A DNA stretch of 17,214 nt from Paracoccaceae bacterium (lineage in GTDB: Bacteria; Pseudomonadota; Alphaproteobacteria; Rhodobacterales; Rhodobacteraceae), in NCBI GenBank assembly GCA_002401945.1, contig NVUP01000014.1, positions 1 to 17,214 on the forward strand, read 5' to 3'. Positions 1 to 12,235 of this stretch are shown piece by piece. A program made the position numbers and the translations under genes. The notes beneath the pieces were generated by a model. It saw nothing but the letters and a program-made list of their open reading frames with translations. It searched no databases and had not been told where the DNA came from. Each line of letters begins with the position of its first letter. Position 1 is the stretch's first letter.

Positions 1-423
1 TGAAATGATCAGCGGTCGACACCCCGCCGCCTCCAGCCGCGCCCGCCAAAATCCAAACAGGCGGCAATTGCGGGGATCTTTGAAGAAGAAGAAGCTCGAC
101 TCGTCGTATTCCCCAGCCAGAATCTCATCGGCGCGGCGGCGGAACCCTACCGCTGTAGGTGAATGTTCCCATTCCGGATTGAACGGCAACCAGTCGTCCC
201 AGGCCGATCCCGCCGAAGCCAGTATCTCATTGTTCAGTTTATTGAGAGGGGCCGATTCAAAATATCCCTTGGGGTTGGCACCTTCCCCACCAATGGCGCG
301 GCGCGGCATATCACAGCCCAGCAGGTTCAGCAGCCCACCCAGGGCCGACGTTCCCGACCGATGCATCCCCAGAATCACAAGGCATGTTCTGGCGGGGGTT
401 TTCTTCGATTTGGGAGAGGGCAT
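1..423 (-). CDS. Sulfotransferase family protein, 3' end cut by window edge
   Basis: The first 141 residues of an open frame that starts at the ATG at 423-421 and runs off the left edge. Residues 14-37 form a beta-strand followed by the phosphate-binding loop GMHRSGTSALGG, the 5'-PSB site that holds PAPS in sulfotransferases. NPKGYFES (50-57) and KDPR (115-118) are typical of the capsule-associated group of this family. The inferred role is transfer of sulfate from PAPS to a sugar of the polysaccharide in the cytoplasm. It lies 54 bp downstream of the giant glycosyltransferase on the same strand, so it is probably the last visible gene of that operon. The ribosome site is weak, but an in-frame stop upstream leaves this ATG as the first possible ATG. 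The acceptor is unknown and the C-terminal half is outside the window. Confidence 0.85.
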   Translation of the reverse strand, partial: MPSPKSKKTPARTCLVILGMHRSGTSALGGLLNLLGCDMPRRAIGGEGANPKGYFESAPLNKLNNEILASAGSAWDDWLPFNPEWEHSPTAVGFRRRADEILAGEYDESSFFFFKDPRNCRLFGFWRARLEAAGCRPLIIS

Positions 424-477
424 GATGTGTCCGAACGTCCGGGTGACTAAAGTATCTGAAATTTTGATTTACAGTTC

Positions 478-6137
<5,660 letters not shown>

Positions 6138-6145
6138 TCACTTTT

Positions 6146-6174
6146 CTTAGACTGGAATTGCGGTGTCCCTGCAA
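6146..6174 (-). promoter_or_regulatory. Weak candidate promoter for glf
   Basis: On the minus strand TTGCAG (6174-6169), a 17-bp spacer and TCTAAG (6151-6146) make a degenerate -35/-10 pair 30 bp upstream of the glf ATG. The match to the sigma-70 consensus is only partial. It is offered mainly because the 90-bp gap between the sulfotransferase stop and glf is larger than elsewhere in this operon. Confidence 0.25.
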
Positions 6175-6206
6175 GGCACCCCAGGCAGCCCCCGCCCCAA
6201 AAGCTG

Positions 6207-7121
6207 TCAGCTGTCTCTGCGATAGCCCAGAGTTTCGGCATAGGGAAAGGTCACCTCTTCCGCCATCGCATGCAAGTGAGCATTTTTTGAGTGCTTCCAG
6301 CCCTCGGCCGGAGTGATGACAATGTCGGTACGACGCTCTTTCAGCACCGTGGCATTGGCTGGTGGGAACAGATGCGTGTCCAGCCAGGAGATATCAGCCG
6401 TGTTGCGGCTGGTGAACAGCGACAGATCTGGCGTCAATCCGGCCCAGTCCTGGATTGCCTCAATCCAATGCCGAGGCCGCTCGGTCAGATCCTCATAACG
6501 CAGCCGCATGAACCGGTGCGGGTTCAGATCACGGATCACCTGCAACCGCCGTTGCCGCCCGGCCCAGTTGCGGGTCCGGCCGCGCAACACAGCCGGGCGC
6601 TTCAGCACCTTGGCCCAGCTGACAGCCACTGCGCGCGGGTCACGCACCAGATTCAACACATGCAAATCGATTTCCGGGATCAGACTAAGCGCCAGGCACA
6701 GGTCCACTGATTTGGAACTGTCAACCAGCAGCCGCCCCCCCGCCTGCGCGGCCGCCGCAATATAGAGATCGCGGAAAGCCTCAAGAAAAACGGCGTGATC
6801 CTGGGTCAATGCCTTGCGGACTGCAAGCTCGCCCCAGCGGGGATCCGCGTTGGCCGCCTTGCGGAACAGCTGCATCCCCTCGGTCAGCGCCTGCAAGGCT
6901 CCGGCGCCATGCAGCTTTTCGACCTGTGCCACCACGGCACCCCAATAAGAACAGCTTGGCACCGGTTGATCACAGCTGCAAATTTCCTGCTCCAGCAGGG
7001 CCAGCGGCAGGTCACGAATCTGGCCAATATTATAGACCTGCGCATGTTGTGACAGCATCAACGACAGGAAGGTTGTCCCCGACCGACCAGCCCCAGCAAT
7101 ATAAAGAACCTTAGTAAGCAA
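6207..7121 (-). CDS. PAPS-dependent sulfotransferase, 304 aa
   Basis: A cytoplasmic sulfotransferase. The 5'-PSB loop GAGRSGTTFLSL (10-21) binds the 5'-phosphosulfate end of PAPS, and VRDPRAVAVSW (159-169) is the 3'-phosphate motif. A Cys cluster CSCDQPVPSCSYW (48-60) and LLVDSSKSV (131-139) are common in this subfamily. I chose the TTG at 7121 because GGAGG (7127-7131) sits five bases before it. The frame is open four codons further, to a TTG at 7133 (308 aa), but that start would overlap the ribosome site. The gene is first on the minus strand of a divergent pair with the adenylation fusion at 7236, and it is followed by glf after 85 bp. The probable acceptor is the capsular glycan; the specificity is unknown. 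Confidence 0.9.
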   Translation of the reverse strand: MLTKVLYIAGAGRSGTTFLSLMLSQHAQVYNIGQIRDLPLALLEQEICSCDQPVPSCSYWGAVVAQVEKLHGAGALQALTEGMQLFRKAANADPRWGELAVRKALTQDHAVFLEAFRDLYIAAAAQAGGRLLVDSSKSVDLCLALSLIPEIDLHVLNLVRDPRAVAVSWAKVLKRPAVLRGRTRNWAGRQRRLQVIRDLNPHRFMRLRYEDLTERPRHWIEAIQDWAGLTPDLSLFTSRNTADISWLDTHLFPPANATVLKERRTDIVITPAEGWKHSKNAHLHAMAEEVTFPYAETLGYRRDS

Positions 7122-7126
7122 TCGTC

Positions 7127-7131
7127 CCTCC
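7127..7131 (-). promoter_or_regulatory. Ribosome-binding site deciding the sulfotransferase start
   Basis: GGAGG on the minus strand, five bases upstream of TTG at 7121-7119. This favours that TTG over the in-frame TTG at 7133, which lies inside the site. Confidence 0.6.
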
Positions 7132-7146
7132 AATATCGTAATTCAT

Positions 7147-7175
7147 TTGCGAGTACGAGGATCGCAAAACTCGCA
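7147..7175. promoter_or_regulatory. Inverted repeats in the divergent control region (possible operator)
   Basis: The 114-bp gap 7122-7235 between divergent genes holds TTGCGA (7147-7152) and TCGCAA (7162-7167), a perfect 6-bp inverted repeat with a 9-bp spacer. An overlapping second pair is TGCGAG (7148-7153) and CTCGCA (7170-7175). Such geometry fits a dimeric repressor or activator site, or alternative RNA hairpins. No convincing -35/-10 pair was found in either direction, so the promoter positions remain open. The regulator is unknown. Confidence 0.4.
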
Positions 7176-7223
7176 CCAGCTTGCAACCGGATCATTTACG
7201 GCTTGTTTCATGCCTTGTTTTTT

Positions 7224-7229
7224 GGGAGA
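7224..7229 (+). promoter_or_regulatory. Ribosome-binding site of the adenylation-carrier-SGNH gene
   Basis: GGGAGA, six bases upstream of ATG at 7236. It decides the start: the frame is open further upstream to a TTG at 7203, but that codon has no comparable site. Confidence 0.6.
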
Positions 7230-7235
7230 AACACA

Positions 7236-10034
7236 ATGTTTTTTACGGCTGGCCAGGTACTTGACATGAAAGACCTTTTCCCATCTCCGATCGCGTCAAA
7301 GCGCTGGCGCGCCAGCGATGACTTCCTTCGGTCTGTCGCAAGATGGCCGGATCGCCCAGCCATCACCGTTGCCGGTCGCAGCTATTCCTACAGCGACCTC
7401 AACACCCATGTCCAAGCGCTCGCCGCAGCCATCGCTGATTGCGAAAACAGCAGCGATGCTCCCGTGGCCGCAATCTATGCCAACCGGAGCCTGGAGACCT
7501 ATGTCGCGGTCCTCGCCGCCGGGATGCGGGGCTATGCCTATGTGCCGCTAAATTCAAAATTCCCCGCCGAGCGCAATCGCTATATCCTCGACCGCTCCGG
7601 GGCCTCGGTGCTGATCTTTGATCAAAACAGCGGCGCAGCCGTTGCGGATATTCTGACCAGTGACAGCGATGCTCCCACAGCCCCGCTCCCCCATCAGATC
7701 CTGAGCAGCAACGTGCCGACATCGACCCGCCGGGATCTCCCGCGTCTGCATGACAACCCTTATGCCTATGTGTTGTTCACCTCGGGCAGCACCGGCCAGC
7801 CCAAGGGTGTCGCCATTCGACACAGCAATCTGGAGGCTTATCTGCAGGCGACCTTTGCGGTCACCGATTATAATCACCAAGACCGAATGTCGCAAAATTT
7901 TGACCTCACCTTCGATCTCAGTGCCCACGACATGTTTGTCTGCTGGCGCGCCGGAGGCCATCTGATCGTGCCTTCCGCCGCCGATCTGGAACGCCCCGCC
8001 GACTATCTGCACAGCCATAACATCACCTGCTGGTTCTCGGTGCCCAGCCTGGCGCAGAAAATGCGCCTGCAGGGCGCGGTGCAGCCTGGATCCCTGAGCA
8101 ATCTGCGTCTGACGCTGTTCTGCGGCGAGGCCCTGCCGGTCGATCTGGCACAGGACTGGGCCCGCGCCACCGGTCAAAGGGTGGAAAACTGGTATGGCCC
8201 AACCGAGGCCACCATTGCCTGCACCCGCTACCAGCTGCCTGCGGATCCGGAACAGATCCAAGGTCGGTTCAACCTGGTGCCCATTGGCATCCCGCTGCCC
8301 GGTGTGCAGACTCTGGTGCTGAAAGAGGATGGCAGCCCTGCTGCTGCCGGAGACAGCGGTGAATTGCTGGTCACCGGACCGCAGGTGGCGGATGGCTATG
8401 TCGGCGACGCCGATAAGACCGCCAAAGCCTTTGTGCTGCCAACCGGGCGAAGCGCAATTCACTACCGCACCGGCGATCGGGTCGAAACGGAAGAGGATGG
8501 CAACCTGCAGTTCATCGACCGTATCGACAATCAGATCAAGATCCGCGGCTACCGGGTTGAGCTGGGTGAGATCGAAGCAGTGCTGCGCAGCCACGCCGCA
8601 GGCTGCAATGCGGTGGTGGTTGCGCTGCCATTGAAATCCGCCATACCCACCAGCCTGGTCGGCGTGGTCGAAGGCTGGGAGGGCCCCGGCCGCCAGCTCA
8701 AACAGGCCATCGAAGGTCACCTGCCGGACTACATGACCCCCTCGCGGGTTCTGGTAATGAAACACTTCCCAAAAAACGCCAGCGGCAAGGTTGATCGCGG
8801 TGCCATTGGCCAGCGGGTTGTCAGCCGGCTGGAAAAAATGCACGCAGCGGCCACCCCAAAGAAAAAATTCAAACGTCAGGATCGGCTGGTTCAATTCATA
8901 CAGCAGATCAACCCGGCCATCGCCCGCCAGGATATCGAGCGGGCAGAAAACCTGATGGATGCTGGCCTCGATTCGATGGGGTTTGTCGACTTCACCATTC
9001 GGCTGGAGAACCATTTTGACCTGTCCCTGACCCAGGAAACTGTGTCAGAGCTGTCGCAGATGTCCCTGACCCAGATGGTGGGGTTTCTGCGACGGGCGCT
9101 AGAGCCCAAAGGCGCCGACCGGTTCCAGCCGCCCACCACCGGCACATTGTCCTCTCCCAAACTGAAACGTCACCTGCATTACCGGGCCATGCGGGCGCTG
9201 GATATGCTCGATAAATTCCCTGACTTTGCCAAGACCACCACCGATCCAATGGTGCTGTGCATCGGCTCTTCCGGGTTTATGCGCGGGATCTGCCCGGCCA
9301 CCATCGAAGCCACCGCCCAGCAGGCGGGTCACCGGGTCCGGGCCGGCAATCTCGGCATGGCCATGCTCAGTGTCGACGGCATCACCGAAGTCTGCGAGTT
9401 CCTCCGCAGCACGATGCAGGATCTGGACCGCCGCATTGATCATGCGGTGATCGAGATGGAGATCATGCAATTGAGCATTCTCCCCCCCGCCGGCGACATC
9501 GAGATCATGGAGGCCTTCAAGGCCGGCGCCTTCCGGGATGTCCCGCGTAAATATTATGATGCCGATACCATCTGGGAGGCTGACAGCGGCGGTGCCATCG
9601 CGGCCTCGGAAACGCCGGAGGCCGTGGTTAGCCAGGCCAATTGGGAACGCAATCGGAACCGCGAAATCCGCGATGCCTTTGACGGTCAGATCAAGATGGA
9701 CAGTCGCGCCGTCGCCAGTTGGATCCGCGGCGTCAAGGCGCTGCAGCAGGTGAGCAACCATGTGACTGCAGTGATCCACCCGATCCAGAGCAGCGGAGCA
9801 AAAGCCGCCCCAGCCCAACACGGCCCCAACCATGTCCGCGATCTGATTGCACAAGTCACCCGCGAAACCGGGGTCGAGATACGGTTGGATACCGACTTTG
9901 ACATGGCCGATGAAGATTTCAAGAATATCAGCCACATGAATGATCATCGTGGCCGCCAGACCTTTTCGGCGCAAATCACCCGCCACCTTTTCAAGTTCAA
10001 GCCTGACACGGCAGGACACACCGGAGAACATTGA
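7236..10034 (+). CDS. Dlt-like fusion: adenylation (DltA-like) - carrier protein - SGNH domain, 932 aa
   Basis: Predicted to activate an amino acid with ATP, load it on its own phosphopantetheine arm and pass it to an acceptor, probably the polysaccharide. Adenylation domain, about 27-535: LFTSGSTGQPKG (180-191), FDLSAHDMF (226-234), LFCGEALP (294-301), WYGPTE (319-324), YRTGD (410-414), QIKIRGYRVELGEIE (433-447) and catalytic Lys518 in NASGKVDR. FCGE and the overall pattern match DltA; the Cys (296) corresponds to the residue tied to D-Ala preference in Bacillus DltA. Carrier domain, about 547-622: Ser580 in GLDSMGF is the arm site. C-terminal SGNH-like domain, about 670-925: GSS (677-679) as in DltD and HMNDHRG (900-906), with Asn897 where Asp is usual. 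No signal peptide or membrane span, so cytoplasmic. It overlaps the next sulfotransferase by one base. D-Ala is inferred; another small amino acid is possible. Confidence 0.88.
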   Translation: MFFTAGQVLDMKDLFPSPIASKRWRASDDFLRSVARWPDRPAITVAGRSYSYSDLNTHVQALAAAIADCENSSDAPVAAIYANRSLETYVAVLAAGMRGYAYVPLNSKFPAERNRYILDRSGASVLIFDQNSGAAVADILTSDSDAPTAPLPHQILSSNVPTSTRRDLPRLHDNPYAYVLFTSGSTGQPKGVAIRHSNLEAYLQATFAVTDYNHQDRMSQNFDLTFDLSAHDMFVCWRAGGHLIVPSAADLERPADYLHSHNITCWFSVPSLAQKMRLQGAVQPGSLSNLRLTLFCGEALPVDLAQDWARATGQRVENWYGPTEATIACTRYQLPADPEQIQGRFNLVPIGIPLPGVQTLVLKEDGSPAAAGDSGELLVTGPQVADGYVGDADKTAKAFVLPTGRSAIHYRTGDRVETEEDGNLQFIDRIDNQIKIRGYRVELGEIEAVLRSHAAGCNAVVVALPLKSAIPTSLVGVVEGWEGPGRQLKQAIEGHLPDYMTPSRVLVMKHFPKNASGKVDRGAIGQRVVSRLEKMHAAATPKKKFKRQDRLVQFIQQINPAIARQDIERAENLMDAGLDSMGFVDFTIRLENHFDLSLTQETVSELSQMSLTQMVGFLRRALEPKGADRFQPPTTGTLSSPKLKRHLHYRAMRALDMLDKFPDFAKTTTDPMVLCIGSSGFMRGICPATIEATAQQAGHRVRAGNLGMAMLSVDGITEVCEFLRSTMQDLDRRIDHAVIEMEIMQLSILPPAGDIEIMEAFKAGAFRDVPRKYYDADTIWEADSGGAIAASETPEAVVSQANWERNRNREIRDAFDGQIKMDSRAVASWIRGVKALQQVSNHVTAVIHPIQSSGAKAAPAQHGPNHVRDLIAQVTRETGVEIRLDTDFDMADEDFKNISHMNDHRGRQTFSAQITRHLFKFKPDTAGHTGEH

Positions 10035-11005
10035 TGACTCACCCCCCCAGCTTTCTGATCTGTTCAGAGCGTTCTGGCTCAAACCTGATCAGCACAATCA
10101 TGGGCACCCATTCCCAAATCTATGCGCCACCACCGCTTCACTTTGGCCAAGTTGTCTTTAAAAATCTGCATGAAACCCTCCCCCGTGGCACCCGTTCGCG
10201 GGCATGGGAAAAGCTCCAGGCCCAGGCCACAAGACGGGTCCGAAAACTGGCCGGTCCGGAGGAGGCCCAAATCCTGCAGGATTGGTTGGCCACCCGCAAC
10301 ACAGTTGATCCCGAGGAACTGATCCGGTTCCTCTATCTTCAGGTCCCTTCCGAGGCCACAAACAAGCGAGTCTTTATAAAAGAGAACAACCTTCACCAGT
10401 TGCTGTTCTTCATTCTTAACTGTTTTCCGGATGCCAAATTTGTCTTCCAGGTCCGCGACCCGCGGGACTTTCTAGCTTCGGCCAGGGCCGCCACGGCAGC
10501 TCCACACGGCAATAAATTCGGCTCCGATCGTGGCGCCCTCAGGGTTTGGGAGCAAGATCAGAGAACCGGCCTGCAGGCCCTTGCCCTGTTGGGGGCAGAC
10601 CGCGTTTTTCTGCACCGATATGAGGATCTCCTGATCGATTCCGAAGCCGTGGTGCGGCGGATCTGCAGCTTTCTCGGCGTGGATTTCGAACCTGAAATGC
10701 TGGAGTTTCACAAGACTGAAAAAGCCAGCCAACTGGCAGACAGCCACAAGCAGCGTCAAAACATCAACAAGCCACTTATGGAAAATAATTTTGCCAAATA
10801 CCGAAAGGCCCTGACCCAGGCTGATATCCGAATGGTGGAACGGCCCCTGGGCCGCCTGATGCACACCTTCGGCTATCCCCTGGATCTGATCCTCCTGGGC
10901 AAGGGGGCCAAGAAGAGCCGGCGCAAAACCTCTGCCGAACAGTCCAGCTTCCAACGCAGGCCCCTGTTGCCACCGCTGGACTATGGCCCCTCGCCTTTCT
11001 TCTGA
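10034..11005 (+). CDS. Sulfotransferase family protein, 323 aa
   Basis: A cytoplasmic PAPS-type sulfotransferase. The 5'-PSB loop is CSERSGSNLIS (10-20), a variant of the usual PRSGTT pattern. RDPRDFLASA (141-150) is the 3'-phosphate motif, and HRYEDLL (194-200) followed by a helix ending in FLGV is typical of Stf0/Sulfotransfer families. The start is ATG at 10034, which shares its A with the TGA stop of the adenylation fusion; GGAG at 10023-10026 lies seven bases upstream. A TTG directly before it is also in frame but less likely. Co-translation with the fusion suggests the two act on the same product, for example sulfation of the glycan or group that the fusion aminoacylates. The last 35 residues are basic and Pro-rich and outside the family core. 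The acceptor is unknown. Confidence 0.88.
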   Translation: MTHPPSFLICSERSGSNLISTIMGTHSQIYAPPPLHFGQVVFKNLHETLPRGTRSRAWEKLQAQATRRVRKLAGPEEAQILQDWLATRNTVDPEELIRFLYLQVPSEATNKRVFIKENNLHQLLFFILNCFPDAKFVFQVRDPRDFLASARAATAAPHGNKFGSDRGALRVWEQDQRTGLQALALLGADRVFLHRYEDLLIDSEAVVRRICSFLGVDFEPEMLEFHKTEKASQLADSHKQRQNINKPLMENNFAKYRKALTQADIRMVERPLGRLMHTFGYPLDLILLGKGAKKSRRKTSAEQSSFQRRPLLPPLDYGPSPFF

Positions 11006-11020
11006 CAGCTCTGCTGCCAA

Positions 11021-11075
11021 AATCAGGGATCAAACCACATCCACATACTCTAAAGAGGGGTTTGGGGCCCTGATT
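11021..11075. terminator. Inverted repeat between convergent genes (possible bidirectional terminator)
   Basis: AATCAGGG (11021-11028) and CCCTGATT (11068-11075) are perfect reverse complements, with a nested AAACC (11032-11036)/GGTTT (11059-11063) pair inside. The element fills the 68-bp gap between two convergent genes and includes bases of the minus-strand stop codon. The loop is long and no T-run follows on either side, so it is a weak or factor-assisted terminator at best. Confidence 0.35.
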
Positions 11076-12177
11076 ACTCCTGAGCGCTCAGATCATCCAG
11101 ACGTTTGTCAGCCGCTTCATCGCCACGTTTTCTTAAAAGGCGCCGGATCTGCTGCAGCGCCGGAGCATAAACCGTCTCCTCAGAAACCGGCAGCACCTGC
11201 CGCGCCTGGTCAAGATCATCAAAAAACGCGGCGCGCCCGACCACCCCGCCCAGATAGGCATTGATCGGCGCAAACTGCTCCACCAGATGCTGCCGATTTT
11301 GCACACCAAACAGCTCAATCTGAGTGCTGTCTGGCAACCTGAGCTTCGGTGTCAGGTCTCGTATTTCAGCGCGCAGAGCGCTGGCCTGGTCACGAGGCAA
11401 CTCGGTAATACCCCGGCGAACAATCTCATAGACACCGCGATGCAGAGAGTCGTTTTCCCGCCGCTCCCGGGCCAGGCCTTTTGGGACTTTCAGCCCGTTC
11501 TGGGTGATGAAATCCGCCACCGACCCGCCTGCATTACGCACTTCGGTGTAATTTCTCAAAATCACCCGGGCTTCTGGCAAGGCCTGCAACCAGCCTTCGA
11601 CCATCAGCCGATAATCAAAGTGAATGCCGCTGATATAGGGCTCCACCCCATTGGTGCGCAGCGGCGCAATCGTATGGCCAAACTTCAACCTCTGGCCGTG
11701 CCAAGACGCCAGATATTCATCAATCCGCCGCAGGGTGGCGGTCACCGTGAATTCGGCCTCAGGGAAAAACCCAACCAACTGGTGGATCAACTCCGGGGCA
11801 ACGGCATTGAAATTGGCAAACACCTCGGCGGCCAGAATCATCGTATGGGGGGTGAAAAAGCTGACCTGCTGACGGATCGCATGTATCATCTGCGGCTGCC
11901 CCGGCAGCCGCTTGTGATAGTTGGGCACTTTGCCACCCTGGTGGTCAGCCAGCATCCGAAAGGCCAGCGCATTATGTGGTTCACGGGCATTGATCGGCAA
12001 AGGCCCATCCGGCTGATGCCGACCCGCTGCCATCGCAGACATCAGCGCCAGGCCTTCAAAATCAGTGGCTGGGTACAAAATCCCGGCCTGCGCCAGCGCC
12101 ACCGCGTTGCGCGCCAGATAATCTTGCAACGAGGTCGACCCAACCTTGTGATGGCCAATAAACAGAATGATCTTCAT
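11074..12177 (-). CDS. Sulfotransferase-like protein, 367 aa
   Basis: The N-terminus IGHHKVGSTSLQDYL (7-21) is a sulfotransferase-type phosphate-binding loop (K-x-G-S-T-S) directly after the first beta-strand. TLRRIDEYLASWHGQ (148-162) fits the 3'-phosphate-binding Arg/Ser strand-helix seen in this family. The rest, including a basic C-terminal helix (QIRRLLRKRG), carries no motif I recognise. It is therefore a probable PAPS-dependent sulfotransferase of a divergent type. The start ATG at 12177 has a modest site, AAGAG, five bases upstream. It lies 58 bp after the GlfT2-like gene and is the last gene of the kpsE-kpsT-galactofuranosyltransferase operon, so the galactofuran chain is the likely acceptor. 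That acceptor assignment is inference. Confidence 0.78.
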   Translation of the reverse strand: MKIILFIGHHKVGSTSLQDYLARNAVALAQAGILYPATDFEGLALMSAMAAGRHQPDGPLPINAREPHNALAFRMLADHQGGKVPNYHKRLPGQPQMIHAIRQQVSFFTPHTMILAAEVFANFNAVAPELIHQLVGFFPEAEFTVTATLRRIDEYLASWHGQRLKFGHTIAPLRTNGVEPYISGIHFDYRLMVEGWLQALPEARVILRNYTEVRNAGGSVADFITQNGLKVPKGLARERRENDSLHRGVYEIVRRGITELPRDQASALRAEIRDLTPKLRLPDSTQIELFGVQNRQHLVEQFAPINAYLGGVVGRAAFFDDLDQARQVLPVSEETVYAPALQQIRRLLRKRGDEAADKRLDDLSAQE

Positions 12178-12235
12178 AAATGCTCTTAAACCTGTTTTAG
12201 TCGGCTTGATCTTACCCTATGCGGGGGGGCGTCGC

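Noticed and set aside
7554..9014. 486-codon minus-strand open frame antisense to the adenylation fusion
   Set aside because: It is a shadow of the strongly G/C-biased codons of the real gene. The translation shows no domain, and the plus strand carries clear adenylation motifs throughout.
9099..10082. 327-codon minus-strand open frame over the SGNH region
   Set aside because: The same codon-shadow effect applies; there are no recognisable motifs or ribosome site, and it lies fully opposite a supported gene.
11287..12189. 300-codon plus-strand open frame opposite the 367-aa sulfotransferase-like gene
   Set aside because: Low-complexity, Gln/Arg/Pro-rich translation. The minus-strand frame has a P-loop and operon placement.
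12223..12229. Run of seven G between the GlfT2-like gene and the sulfotransferase-like gene, and other 7-base G/C runs (6735-6741, 9482-9488, 10042-10048)
   Set aside because: About five such runs are expected by chance in a window of this size and composition, so they are not evidence for phase variation.
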